64,000 bases of DNA from an uncultured Cohaesibacter sp. (GTDB lineage Bacteria; Pseudomonadota; Alphaproteobacteria; Rhizobiales; Cohaesibacteraceae): NCBI RefSeq assembly GCF_963678225.1, contig NZ_OY782764.1, positions 3,539,001 to 3,603,000 on the forward strand. Reading direction: 5' to 3'. The position numbers and the translations under genes were made by a program. Numbering within the stretch: the first letter of the stretch is position 1; every line of letters begins with the position of its first letter. This document shows, piece by piece, positions 46,315-55,992 of the stretch. Under the pieces are notes generated by a model. The model made no database searches and was not told the origin of the DNA. It was given only the letters and a program-made list of their open reading frames with translations.

Positions 46315-47322
46315 ATGACCACAAATATGACCAGCCGATCTGACTATGCTCTTGAATTGCGCGGCCTTGAAACCGTTTTTGACGGCGACAAGGGAGCTGT
46401 TGCCGCCGTGCGCAACGTCAATCTGGCCATCAAGCCGGGTGAAATTGTAGGGTTGGTGGGCGAATCCGGGTCCGGCAAGTCGGTGACAGGCCTCTCTATC
46501 ATGGGCCTCATTGACCGGCCGGGTCGGGTATCAAAAGGCGAAATCCTGCTCAATGGTGAGGATCTGCGCAAAGTGTCCGCCAAGCGTCTGCGCTCTCTCA
46601 GGGGTGATCGCATGGCGATGATCTTTCAGGACCCCATGATGACCCTCAATCCGGTGCTCCGGATCGATACGCAGATGATTGAGGCCATCACCGCCCATGA
46701 TCCCCGCATTGACAAGACGGTCGCCCGCAACCGTTGTCGCGATGCGCTCGGTATGGTGGGGATTCCCGACCCCGAAGAGCGGCTCTATGCCTATCCGCAT
46801 CAATTCTCCGGCGGTATGCGTCAGCGTGTCGCCATCGCGATTGCCATGCTCAACAATCCCGATCTGATCATCGCTGATGAGCCGACAACGGCGCTTGATG
46901 TGACCATTCAGGCGCAGATCATTGCCGAGATGCAAAAACTCTGCAAAGAGCGCGGCACGGCCCTCATCTGGATCACCCACGATCTCACCGTGGTGGCCGA
47001 ACTGACCCAACGTGTCTATGTGATGTATGCGGGATCAGTTGTGGAAGAGGGCCCACTGGATGATGTTTTGGATCATCCGCTTCATCCCTACACGCAAGGA
47101 CTTATCCGGTCCATTCCATCGGACAATGACCCCGGTGCGCGTTTGTTCCAGATACCGGGCATGACGCCCCCCATTGACCGGATGCCCAAGGGGTGCCGGT
47201 TCCATCCGCGGTGCCCTTATGTTCAGCTTGATTGCCTGAACGACATAGAGCTGACCCAGACCAGCGCGGCGCGCTCGGTGCGGTGTGCGCATCCGATCAA
47301 TCAGGGAGAACAGGTCTCATGA
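46315..47322 (+). CDS. ABC transporter ATPase, DppD class
   Basis: This 335-residue ATPase has Walker A GESGSGKS, Q-loop FQDPMMTLNP, signature FSGGMRQR, Walker B LIIADEPTTALD and the H-loop THD. The C-terminal oligopeptide-ATPase tail carries GCRFHPRCPYVQLDC, whose Cys residues in this class can hold an Fe-S cluster. It overlaps the next ATPase gene by 4 bp. Confidence 0.92.
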   Translation: MTTNMTSRSDYALELRGLETVFDGDKGAVAAVRNVNLAIKPGEIVGLVGESGSGKSVTGLSIMGLIDRPGRVSKGEILLNGEDLRKVSAKRLRSLRGDRMAMIFQDPMMTLNPVLRIDTQMIEAITAHDPRIDKTVARNRCRDALGMVGIPDPEERLYAYPHQFSGGMRQRVAIAIAMLNNPDLIIADEPTTALDVTIQAQIIAEMQKLCKERGTALIWITHDLTVVAELTQRVYVMYAGSVVEEGPLDDVLDHPLHPYTQGLIRSIPSDNDPGARLFQIPGMTPPIDRMPKGCRFHPRCPYVQLDCLNDIELTQTSAARSVRCAHPINQGEQVS

Positions 47323-48368
47323 TCTCCAATAACGAAAAACAAGAAGCGCAGGTAAAGGCTTCCCCGGATCAGCAGGCGCCTTTGCTGGAAATCGATCATG
47401 TCACGCGCCGCTTTGAGCGTAAGCCCGACTTTGCCGCCAAATTGGCCGCCCGGTTGGGGGCGCCCATCAACCGCCGCACGGTGCATGCCGTAGACGATGC
47501 CTCCTTTGCCATTCATCAACGTGAAGTGGTCGGGCTGGTCGGAGAATCCGGCTGTGGCAAGTCGACCCTCGGGCGTATCGTCGCGGGCATTGATGACCCG
47601 ACAGAGGGCCGCATTCTCTATCGGGGGCAGGATGTTGCCCATGCTTCAGGGGAAGCGACCAGAAAATTCCATCTCAAGATCCAGATGATCTTTCAGGATC
47701 CGCTCGATTCTCTTAATCCGCGCTACCGCATCGGCAAGTCCGTTTCCGAGGCTGCCCGCTATCACAAGGTCGTGCCAGAAGAGAAGATGACCGAGCATAT
47801 CGAGAAGGTGCTCCTGCAATGCGGTGTTGATCCCACCACCCAGAACCGCTTTCCGCACCAGTTCTCCGGAGGTCAGCGACAGCGGATCGGGATTGCGCGT
47901 GCACTGGCATTGCGTCCGGATATGGTGGTTTGTGATGAAGCCGTGGCATCTCTAGACGTCTCAATTCAGGCCCAGATCATTAACCTGTTCATGGATCTGC
48001 GTGATGAATATGATCTGGCCTATTTGTTTGTCAGCCACGATATCGGTGTTGTGCGTCATATCTCCGACAGGGTTGTGGTGATGTATCTGGGCCGGATCGT
48101 GGAGCAGGGGACAACGGCGGAATTGTTCGCCAAGCCAAACCATCCCTACACTCAGGCACTCTTAAGTGAAGTCCCCAGCCTGAAACGGCGGCATTCCTCT
48201 TTCCATACCATCAAGGGAGAGATACCTTCGCCTTTGAAACCACCCTCGGGCTGTCACTTCCATCCGCGGTGCCCTCATGCCATGGAACGCTGCAAACTGG
48301 AACGGCCAATGCTCAAGGCGGTTGCTTCAGGGCATATGTCTGCCTGCCACCTCAATGATGAAGGATAG
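47319..48368 (+). CDS. ABC transporter ATPase, DppF class
   Basis: This second ATPase of the importer has 349 residues from the ATG at 47319, which overlaps the previous stop (ATGA); a longer frame to 47232 lies within the previous gene. Walker A is GESGCGKST, the signature FSGGQRQR, and Walker B MVVCDEAVASLD. The usual DEPTSALD/DEPVSALD is here DEAVASLD. The tail GCHFHPRCPHAMERC matches the class. Confidence 0.92.
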   Translation: MISNNEKQEAQVKASPDQQAPLLEIDHVTRRFERKPDFAAKLAARLGAPINRRTVHAVDDASFAIHQREVVGLVGESGCGKSTLGRIVAGIDDPTEGRILYRGQDVAHASGEATRKFHLKIQMIFQDPLDSLNPRYRIGKSVSEAARYHKVVPEEKMTEHIEKVLLQCGVDPTTQNRFPHQFSGGQRQRIGIARALALRPDMVVCDEAVASLDVSIQAQIINLFMDLRDEYDLAYLFVSHDIGVVRHISDRVVVMYLGRIVEQGTTAELFAKPNHPYTQALLSEVPSLKRRHSSFHTIKGEIPSPLKPPSGCHFHPRCPHAMERCKLERPMLKAVASGHMSACHLNDEG

Positions 48369-48436
48369 GGCGGGCTCCCATCGCCAATGGGACAATGTGC
48401 CCCCAGCTTAGTGCCGTGACGAAAAGGACAAGCAAA

Positions 48437-49321
48437 ATGATTACGGTTTTCGGTTCCATCAATCTCGATATGGTGATCCGTGTTGCGGATTTTCCCCGCC
48501 CCGGCGAGACCATCACCACCCATGGTTTTGACATGTCCGCTGGTGGCAAGGGCGCCAATCAGGCGCTTGCCGTGCGTCGGGCTGGGGGCTCCGTGCGCAT
48601 GGTAGGGCTGACCGGAGCGGATAGTCATGCTCAGCTTGCACTTGCTTTGCTTGAGGAAGCCGGTGTTGACCTCACACGCACGAGGGCCTGCAAGGAAAGC
48701 ACCGGACTGGCCTTCATTCAGGTGGAAGACAGCGGCGAGAATACCATCGCCATCGTCAAGGGTGCCAATGGGGAGGTTACTCCTCAAACCGCAGACAATA
48801 CACTTGGTGATCTCGCAAAGGGTGACCTTTTGCTATTGCAGCAGGAAATCCCCTTTACAGCCATCGATCAGGCCCTTGATCTGGCAAAAAAGGCCGGTGC
48901 CAAAAGCGTGCTCAATACCGCACCCTTTCAGGACGCCTACCTGCCTCTGGCCAATAAAGCCGATGTGGTTATTTCCAACGAAACCGAATTCGATGCTCTC
49001 ATGCCTGGAGCCGACCCTATGCAACAGCGGGCAAAGGCTTTCGTGGCTCAAAAGGATCGCTTGTTGATCGTGACGCTGGGTGCCGAAGGTGCGCTGGTGG
49101 TTGAACCGGGTAAGGAACCAGTTCAGGTGCCATCCCCCAAGCTGGAGAAGGTGGTCGATACCACAGGAGCTGGCGACACCTTCTGCGGCTATTTCTGCCA
49201 GATGATGGCCGATGGAGCTGATCCCGTCACCGCCACTCGCAAGGCGGTCAAGGCGGCCAGTCTGGCCTGTTGCAAGAACGGGGCTCAACCGTCCATCCCG
49301 CTCGCGGCAGATGTGGCCTGA
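48437..49321 (+). CDS. rbsK: Ribokinase
   Basis: This 294-residue enzyme phosphorylates ribose to ribose 5-phosphate. Family motifs are GSINLDMVIRV at the start, GGKGANQALAVRRAG and DTTGAGDTFCGYF with the catalytic Asp. The start at 48437 (MITVFGSINLD) is the family start, and AAGGACAAGCAAA lies upstream. Placed after two nucleoside hydrolases, it would use the ribose they release. Confidence 0.9.
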   Translation: MITVFGSINLDMVIRVADFPRPGETITTHGFDMSAGGKGANQALAVRRAGGSVRMVGLTGADSHAQLALALLEEAGVDLTRTRACKESTGLAFIQVEDSGENTIAIVKGANGEVTPQTADNTLGDLAKGDLLLLQQEIPFTAIDQALDLAKKAGAKSVLNTAPFQDAYLPLANKADVVISNETEFDALMPGADPMQQRAKAFVAQKDRLLIVTLGAEGALVVEPGKEPVQVPSPKLEKVVDTTGAGDTFCGYFCQMMADGADPVTATRKAVKAASLACCKNGAQPSIPLAADVA

Positions 49322-49381
49322 GTTTTTTCTCGGATCTATAGGCTAGTCAGGTCCGGTTCCACTCTCTAATGGAGTTTGATC

Positions 49382-50266
49382 ATGTCTTTTCGTGGTGTGT
49401 TTCCCTATCTCGTCTCTCCTGTCACCTCTGATGGTGTCGTGATGAAAGGCATACTGACTGATCTCGTTGATCATCTCATCGAGGCCGGCGTGCATGGGCT
49501 GACCCCGCTGGGCAGCACTGGCGAATTCGCCTATCTCTCGCAGCAGCAACGCAACGAAGTCGTTGATACGGTGATCAAGGCGAACAATGGGCGGGTGCCT
49601 GTCATTGCAGGCGTGGCCTCAACCTCGACCGCAGATGCGGTCGCCCAGACCCGCCACATGATCAATGCCGGAGCGGACAGTATTCTTGCCATTCTGGAAG
49701 CCTATTTCCCGGTCAGTGAAGCCGGGGTCGAGAGCTATTTTACCCAGATTGCCAAAGCAGCCGATGGCAAGCCCGTTGTGCTCTATACCAACCCGCAATT
49801 CCAGCGCTCAGACCTGACCCTGCCGGTTATCGAGCGCTTGAGCCAAATCGATAATATCCGCTATATCAAGGATGCCTCAACCAATACCGGGCGACTGCTT
49901 TCCATCATCGAACGCACCAGAGGGCGTATGGAAGTATTCTCCGCCTCCGCGCATATTCCTGCCTGTGTCATGATGATTGGTGGCGTGGGCTGGATGGCTG
50001 GCCCCGCCTGCATCGTGCCCAAACAGAGCATCGCGCTCTATGAAGCCGCCCAGATGGGCGACTGGGACAAGGCTATGGAGCTGCAACGCCCTCTCTGGCG
50101 GATCAATGAAATCTTTGCCAAATACTCCATAGCGGGATGCATCAAGGCCGCGCTAGATCTGCAGGGCTTCAAGGTTGGCGACCCCATTGCGCCCCAGGCA
50201 CCCTTGGGTAAAGAAGCTCGCCATGAAATTGCTGCGGTTTTGCGAGAAGTCGGTGCTTTGACCTAG
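49382..50266 (+). CDS. DapA/NanA-superfamily aldolase of unknown substrate
   Basis: This 294-residue class I aldolase/lyase of the dihydrodipicolinate synthase family has Thr-Thr-like site TPLGSTGEF (41-49), Tyr135 and Schiff-base Lys163 (YIKDAS). The region after Tyr reads [10 protein letters not shown] and lacks the Arg that dihydrodipicolinate synthase uses to bind aspartate semialdehyde. It is therefore probably not the lysine-pathway enzyme but an aldolase or hydratase for a sugar-acid-like or pyruvate-derived substrate. It starts at ATG 49382 with GGAG 7 bp ahead and is last in the nucleoside operon direction. Confidence 0.78.
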   Translation: MSFRGVFPYLVSPVTSDGVVMKGILTDLVDHLIEAGVHGLTPLGSTGEFAYLSQQQRNEVVDTVIKANNGRVPVIAGVASTSTADAVAQTRHMINAGADSILAILEAYFPVSEAGVESYFTQIAKAADGKPVVLYTNPQFQRSDLTLPVIERLSQIDNIRYIKDASTNTGRLLSIIERTRGRMEVFSASAHIPACVMMIGGVGWMAGPACIVPKQSIALYEAAQMGDWDKAMELQRPLWRINEIFAKYSIAGCIKAALDLQGFKVGDPIAPQAPLGKEARHEIAAVLREVGALT

Positions 50267-50328
50267 AACGTCAAGTACACATTAAGGCAATACGAACAGC
50301 ACAAAGGCATTCACCGCCATGGGGTTTT

Positions 50329-52941
50329 CTACTTCCTGAAGAGTTTACTCGCACCGCCTGATATGACCAGGGTTACATCTTTAAGCGCCGAAATAGGAGA
50401 AACCCCGGGAGGAACCGCGACAAAACGGGGTTGCCAGTCGGGATGGAATTTCTGCTTGAAGGCACGTAGTCCTTCAAAATTATAAAATGACCGTCCGTGC
50501 CGATACATAATGGCGCCGAAACGACTCCAAAGACGGGCACCCTTGCGCACTTGGAGACCCGCAAGCGGAGCAAGGCTGAGACTGAATTCCTCTGCGCCGG
50601 TTCTTCTGGCATATTCGATCAGTTCAATGAAGAGAAATTCCATCACGCCGTTGGCCTGTTCAGGCGGGTAGCGCATCAGGTCAATTGAAACGCGGGAACC
50701 GTCTCCCGGGCGAAGTATATTGGCAAAGGCCAAAATTTCGCCATGGCGTTTGATGGTGGCTATGGAGAAATTCTGCAAATAGCCAGGGTCGAACCGCCCC
50801 AGCGAGAACCCTTTTTCCCCGCCAACCTTATCTGCAATCCACGCATCTGAAATTGATTTCAACTGGCCCATCAGAGACAGATCATGAGGGGCATCGTTGA
50901 TCGTCAATTCGAAGCCATCCTTCAAAGCCTTATTGTGTGCTGAACGCATAGATTTGAACTTGCTGCCAGCAAGGGTGAAATCGCGCAATAGAATTTCAGC
51001 TTCTTCACCGATCTTATGGAGTGAAAAGCCCATTTCTATCCAGAGCGAAAGATAGGCTTTGCTCACCTCGAACATGACCGGGTGGGCGCCGTTGTCGTAA
51101 GCTTCCTCCCAGAATGACCAGACGAGGGCCTCAATAGATTCCTTCGGCCCAACCGGGTCCGAATAGGCAATCCATTTGTTGCCTTGTACCGCATACATGA
51201 TGAAAGCATCTTCGCTGTCGTTAAAGAACAGCTCCTTGTCTCCGGTCAGAGCCAAACAGGCTTTTGGGTCATTCTGCTGATCAATGATGGCGCGGGCTTT
51301 CTTAAGGGCCGATTTATCAGGAGGCCTAGTATGGAAAGTTGCGGGCTGAATGGCGAGCCAAACAGTTACGAACAAAAAGAAAGATGACCCGGCCAATCCG
51401 GCGCGTAAAGCACGGGAAGTGTTTGCTATGCTCGAAAAATCAGTCCAGAGATCTGTGCTATATGGGGTCGCTTCATGCATGAAGAAAAACACAGTCGCGG
51501 CACTGACCGCTATTCCGCCCGCAAGAGCGAACCATCCCGGGCTCAGCACACTGCGGGTCAATTTGGCCGAACGGTTGAAGAAGCTTCGAAAAGGCCAAAG
51601 GACAATCGCCGTAGTTAGCAGCAACAGGACGCTATCCAGATCCAGCTTGTTCATCAAAGCTGCACCAGAAGCTACAGCGAGAGCAGTTAAAGTGAGCCAG
51701 TAGGCTCCGGATATCCTGCGCACAAGTCCTTGGCTCAAGATGACCAACAAGACACCCAAAACAGCAGAGAGGAGGGCGCCACCCTCAAGAAGGATCGTCG
51801 CCAGCAAATCGTCAGGGTCTATCTCATCCGGCCGGACCGATGGCATGAGTGCGATAAGAACCAGATAACTGCCTATGCCAAAGACGGCAAGGCCAATCAA
51901 GGTAGGCGCAACGCCACTGGCTGCCTTCATGACCGGTCGGAGCGGTTCAGACACATCGCCAAACAGTCTGGTGATAAAACCACCGGCAAAGCGGGCTTCA
52001 TTGATCGCGACAAAGACAAGAGCAAGCGCAAAGGGTAAGAGATAATAAATAAGCCGATAGAGAAGCAACGCAGCCGCGATCTGATCAAGCGGCACACCCT
52101 TGGGGAGGGCCGCGATGATGATGGTTTCGAAAACACCGACACCACCAGGCACATGACTGAGCACACCCGCCATTGATGCGGCAGCAAAGACCGGCAGGAA
52201 GGTGAGAAAATCGGGGCGAGCGCCCGGGAGCAAAACATAGAGCGTTAGCGCTGCCATTGAGGTGTCTATAAGGGTAAAAGCCAGCTGTGAAAAAAGCACT
52301 CCCGGCGTTGGGGCCGATAGTTCGAACTTGCCCAACCGAAAGCTTTTTCCGTTCAGAGACATAAGCAACAGGAACAACACGACGGCCACAGCGGCAACCC
52401 CAGCCCAAATTCTCAGACTAACTGGCGCGATTGGCAAGATATTGACTAGCGCATAAGGGTGAATTGCTAACGCTGCAAGGCCAATCACCGTTATGCCAAA
52501 GCCGAATGCAAGTGCGGCAAAGGTCGAAACGCTTGCAATCTCGAACAGGCTCAATCCAAAAGCAGAATAGACCCTATAGCGTACGGCACCGCCGGAAATC
52601 ACACTAACACCGATCGTGTTGCCGAAGCTGTAGCCGAGAAATCCGCCCACAGCGATGGCACTTGCGGGCACTTTCTTGCCAAGGGACCGCAAAGCTGACC
52701 AGTCATAACCGATCAATGCAATATAGCCCGCAGCCGTTGCCAAAAGAGCTGACAACAATGTCAACCACGGGGTCATGCGCACCTGAGCAATAACGTCCGT
52801 CGCCTTGACGGGTTTGAGCAAATGATAAAGCGCGTAAATACCGAGCACAAACAAAATAAGAGCAAGCAGGATCGGCGCAGACTTTCTTGCGTAGGAAGCC
52901 CAATCTGATTGAGCGAGGCTATCGGAGTTTGAACTGGACAA
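50329..52941 (-). CDS. mprF: Phosphatidylglycerol lysyltransferase/flippase MprF
   Basis: This 870-residue bifunctional membrane protein attaches an amino acid (typically lysine or alanine) from tRNA to phosphatidylglycerol and moves the lipid outward, lowering surface charge. The N-terminal about 540 residues hold 13-14 hydrophobic segments (flippase part: SVISGGAVRYRVY, SHVPGGVGVFETIII). The C-terminal part from about 560 is the soluble DUF2156/GNAT-like synthase domain (GDKELFFNDSEDAFIMY, VSIDLMRYPPEQANGVMEFLF). It is encoded alone, with no hydrolase neighbour. The lipid amino acid cannot be told from sequence. Confidence 0.9.
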   Translation of the reverse strand: MSSSNSDSLAQSDWASYARKSAPILLALILFVLGIYALYHLLKPVKATDVIAQVRMTPWLTLLSALLATAAGYIALIGYDWSALRSLGKKVPASAIAVGGFLGYSFGNTIGVSVISGGAVRYRVYSAFGLSLFEIASVSTFAALAFGFGITVIGLAALAIHPYALVNILPIAPVSLRIWAGVAAVAVVLFLLLMSLNGKSFRLGKFELSAPTPGVLFSQLAFTLIDTSMAALTLYVLLPGARPDFLTFLPVFAAASMAGVLSHVPGGVGVFETIIIAALPKGVPLDQIAAALLLYRLIYYLLPFALALVFVAINEARFAGGFITRLFGDVSEPLRPVMKAASGVAPTLIGLAVFGIGSYLVLIALMPSVRPDEIDPDDLLATILLEGGALLSAVLGVLLVILSQGLVRRISGAYWLTLTALAVASGAALMNKLDLDSVLLLLTTAIVLWPFRSFFNRSAKLTRSVLSPGWFALAGGIAVSAATVFFFMHEATPYSTDLWTDFSSIANTSRALRAGLAGSSFFLFVTVWLAIQPATFHTRPPDKSALKKARAIIDQQNDPKACLALTGDKELFFNDSEDAFIMYAVQGNKWIAYSDPVGPKESIEALVWSFWEEAYDNGAHPVMFEVSKAYLSLWIEMGFSLHKIGEEAEILLRDFTLAGSKFKSMRSAHNKALKDGFELTINDAPHDLSLMGQLKSISDAWIADKVGGEKGFSLGRFDPGYLQNFSIATIKRHGEILAFANILRPGDGSRVSIDLMRYPPEQANGVMEFLFIELIEYARRTGAEEFSLSLAPLAGLQVRKGARLWSRFGAIMYRHGRSFYNFEGLRAFKQKFHPDWQPRFVAVPPGVSPISALKDVTLVISGGASKLFRK

Positions 52942-53216
52942 GCTGGTCTCTCGTTTTCAAATTTGCAAAATCAGGACCAACTAAAGGAGGTGTGTTGATT
53001 CGGCCCGATTAGAATCGCCTACTTACTGAGCATTTTCGACAGTTTATTGGGCAAATTTCTTACAAATTTGTAAGAACATCTCAATATTTTCGGCAAATAT
53101 CGATGACAAAACAGACGATAATCCATAGCGCATGAGTTGGAGATACAAAAATCGTAACAAACGCGCTCCTACACCAATGTTTAGCACATCAATGAAGCGA
53201 CCTAAAAAATGGTGAG

Positions 53217-54134
53217 CTACTCTACCGGCTCAAATCCAAACTCCGGTGTAAACGACTGAATAGCTTCAATAACTTCAACAATCCTCGGATCTGATTTGCG
53301 CTCGAGCAAAACATAGATCCCCATAAGCCAGCGAGGGATTTCCTCATCGGGAGTCATTTCGATCTGAACAAGGCCTTTGCTTCCTAGAAAACTATTCAGC
53401 TGTGTCGAATGAACCAGAACCATATCGGTTTCCAGCACCATATCAACACAAGCCGTCATGGAGTTTGACATGAAGGTGTGGCCAAACCAGTCAGACCGCG
53501 GCTCATTTGCATCTGCACGTTGTCCAAGTTGTCGGTCTTCGGGTTGAACAGCGATGCATGTTGGCCATTGGGTGATCTCGTCTCGGTGACGCGGCTGTTC
53601 AAGCAGAGGATGGTCAGGCCGGACATAATAGGCATCGGCGGCCATCCCAAGTGGAATGAATTCCACTTCACTGCGTTTATTGAAATCGGGAATAATGTGC
53701 CCGACAAATAATGAAATATCACCAGCAAGCAGATGGTCCATGCAGGCCATCATGTTGCCAACACTGACATTGATAGAAACCTTTGGAAAAGCCTGATGAT
53801 GCTTGATTAAATAATCTTTGAAGAATTGCGTCCAGGTAGAATACCCCGTACCAATACTTATGCCATGCTCGCGTTCTTCACGAAGTTGATCAATATTGTC
53901 TATCGCATTTGCATAAATCCGGCGCATAAGATGCGCACTTTTATAGAGAGTCTCACCATAAGTGGTCAAGCGCACCCCGCGAGAAGATCGTTTGAACAGT
54001 TTGACCTTCATCTTCTCTTCAAGCTTCTTTATGTTGTATGTCAAAGCAGGCTGAGATATCAACAACTTACTGGAAGCCGCCGCAAAAGAACCTGCATCTG
54101 CGACTTCAAGAAACTGCTCTAATGTGCGATCCAT
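53217..54134 (-). CDS. LysR-family regulator of the TRAP/GH4 operon
   Basis: This 305-residue LysR regulator has a winged helix (LEQFLEVADAGSFAAASSKL, SQPALTYNIKKLEEKM) and an effector domain. The ATG at 54134 follows GGGAG by 9 bp and gives the standard family start MDRTLEQFL; a longer frame to 54248 is not family-like. It is divergent from the TRAP and GH4 genes and is their likely regulator. Confidence 0.85.
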   Translation of the reverse strand: MDRTLEQFLEVADAGSFAAASSKLLISQPALTYNIKKLEEKMKVKLFKRSSRGVRLTTYGETLYKSAHLMRRIYANAIDNIDQLREEREHGISIGTGYSTWTQFFKDYLIKHHQAFPKVSINVSVGNMMACMDHLLAGDISLFVGHIIPDFNKRSEVEFIPLGMAADAYYVRPDHPLLEQPRHRDEITQWPTCIAVQPEDRQLGQRADANEPRSDWFGHTFMSNSMTACVDMVLETDMVLVHSTQLNSFLGSKGLVQIEMTPDEEIPRWLMGIYVLLERKSDPRIVEVIEAIQSFTPEFGFEPVE

Positions 54135-54432
54135 TTTCCGATTTCTCCCGAATAAACGCCACCCTTTTCTATAAAATTCATTTATATTAGCGCCGTTTTT
54201 TTGTATTGGATTTAAAGCCTCGAGAAATCTATATTCGCGCCAAGCCATTTGTCAATTCCAGTAAACCTGAAATTGCCAGGTGCAAAAAGAGGGTATTTTT
54301 GCGAGTGATTGCACTATAACACTCCATTGTCCGACCATGGTGGAGGCTTCAAAAAGTAGTCATGCCGGACAATACGTAAAAATACTTTCTTTGTCTCAAG
54401 TTTAAAATTCTCGTTTCGAAAGGGAGAAAGTC

Positions 54433-55413
54433 ATGAGACTTGGAAAGATCGGAACACTTCTGGTTGCTTCAATCGCATTCGGGGCTCTTAGCTCTTCTGC
54501 ATCTGCTCTTACACTTAAAGTGTCGGATTCTCACAACAACAATCACTCAACCGTTGTCGCTCTGAACGAGTTTAGCTCTGCGATTGAAGAGCGCACGGGT
54601 GGTGACGTTGAAGTGCAGGTATTTGGCGCAGGCGTGCTCGGTACCGAATCCGAAATGATCAACCAGCTGCGCATGGGCATTCTGGACATGGTGCGGACAG
54701 CGCCAACTGATCTGGAAAAATTCAACCCAGTCTACAGTGCTTTTTTGCTTCCTTACCTCTTCAAGGATGACGCTGGCGTTGAAAAGGCCATGAGCGAAGT
54801 CAAAGATGATGTGTTCCACTCTCATCCGGATTCCGGTTTCATGGGGCTTGCCTGGAATACAGCAGGGGCTCGCAGCTTCTATACCGTGGACAAGGAAATC
54901 AACAGCCCAGCCGATCTGGAAGGCCTGAAAATCCGCGTTCCGAACAGCCGTTCCATGACACAGGCTGTTGAAATGCTCGGCGCAACGGCAACGCCTGTGC
55001 CTTGGGGTGAAGTTTACACGGCTCTGCAGCAGGGCATCGTTGATGGCGCCGAGGGAAGCCCGACTTCTCTGATTGACGGTAAATTTGTTGAAGTCATTCG
55101 TCACTTCTCCTTCGATCGTCACTTTACCATTCCTGACGTTCTGATCATCAGCACCAAAACCTGGGACAAGCTGAACGACGAACAGAAAGCGATCTTCAAG
55201 GAAGAAGCAGAAAATTACACCAAGCGTGTTGCTGTTCTTGAAGAAGAGAAGGTTGCCAAAGCGATCGCTCTGTCCAAAGAGCAGGGCGTAGCCTTCAAGG
55301 ACGTTGATCTGGCCCCCTTTAAAGCGCGCGTTATGCCGCTCTATGACGAGCTGCGCGCCAACAATGAAGAAGCTGCCGAGATCGTATCTCGCATTGAAGC
55401 AGCTCAAGAGTAA
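54433..55413 (+). CDS. dctP: TRAP transporter substrate-binding protein DctP (GH4 system)
   Basis: This 326-residue periplasmic protein has a signal peptide (MRLGKIGTLLVASIAFGALSSSASA). It keeps the carboxylate-binding Arg in LEGLKIRVPNSRSM and the TRAP features WGEVYTALQQGIVDGAEG. It belongs to the DctP group that binds sugar acids and uronates. A GH4 glycosidase gene lies downstream, so a uronide is inferred. Confidence 0.9.
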   Translation: MRLGKIGTLLVASIAFGALSSSASALTLKVSDSHNNNHSTVVALNEFSSAIEERTGGDVEVQVFGAGVLGTESEMINQLRMGILDMVRTAPTDLEKFNPVYSAFLLPYLFKDDAGVEKAMSEVKDDVFHSHPDSGFMGLAWNTAGARSFYTVDKEINSPADLEGLKIRVPNSRSMTQAVEMLGATATPVPWGEVYTALQQGIVDGAEGSPTSLIDGKFVEVIRHFSFDRHFTIPDVLIISTKTWDKLNDEQKAIFKEEAENYTKRVAVLEEEKVAKAIALSKEQGVAFKDVDLAPFKARVMPLYDELRANNEEAAEIVSRIEAAQE

Positions 55414-55443
55414 GGTGAGCGGTATCTAACCCTCGTATGATGT

Positions 55444-55465
55444 GTTTCCGGCTCTAGCCGGAAGC
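55444..55465 (+). other. Stem-loop between dctP and dctQ
   Basis: GTTTCCGGC-TCTA-GCCGGAAGC forms a 9-bp stem with one G-T pair, 31 nt past the dctP stop and without a T-run. It occupies the same position as the stem-loops after the other three binding-protein genes. Confidence 0.65.
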
Positions 55466-55500
55466 ACTGCCTTTCTCCTCTAATTAAGGCACAAACCTTC

Positions 55501-55992
55501 ATGGTGAAATTTCGGAATTATTTGGAAAAGGCTGTGTTGTCTCTGATCACGGTCTTTCTGGTCCTGCTCGTTGTGATGGCATCCTGGCAGGTCTTCGCAC
55601 GTTACATTCTCAATGCTCCGCCCCAATTTACAGACGAAGCCATGCGGTTCACGATGATCTGGTTGGTGTATCTGGGGGCAGCTCTCGCCTTCGGTATCAC
55701 TGATCGCCATATGTCACTTGGCCTATTCAAGGACATGTTCAAGGGGCGGACCCGCATCATGTTCGAGGTGTTCAGCTTCGCATCCGTGCTGGTGTTCTGC
55801 CTGATCGTCATGATCAAGGGCGGCATCGCGTTGGTCCTCATCGGTGAGGGGCAGTATTCGGACAGCATGAACCTACCAATGAACTGGGTGTATGTGATTA
55901 TTCCCTTCTCGGGTTTCCTTTCGATCCTGCTCAAAACACAAAATTTTGTTGAGGTCTTAAAAGATATAAGGAGCGGTTCGGATGGATACTAA
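55501..55992 (+). CDS. dctQ: TRAP transporter small permease DctQ (GH4 system)
   Basis: This 163-residue protein has four membrane spans. The family feature FARYILNAPPQFTDEAMRFTMIWLVYLGAALAF contains the conserved WxxE-like acidic stretch. It overlaps dctM by 11 bp. Confidence 0.92.
   Translation: MVKFRNYLEKAVLSLITVFLVLLVVMASWQVFARYILNAPPQFTDEAMRFTMIWLVYLGAALAFGITDRHMSLGLFKDMFKGRTRIMFEVFSFASVLVFCLIVMIKGGIALVLIGEGQYSDSMNLPMNWVYVIIPFSGFLSILLKTQNFVEVLKDIRSGSDGY

Noticed and set aside
54345-54352. ACCATGGT as a LysR site ahead of the TRAP operon
   Set aside because: The palindrome is only 8 bp, its flanks do not match, and it lacks the T-N11-A form.
54547-55407. 286-aa minus-strand reading frame opposite dctP
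   Set aside because: It is antisense to a clear TRAP binding-protein gene and has no family similarity; 19641-20573 opposite glpX was rejected for the same reason.
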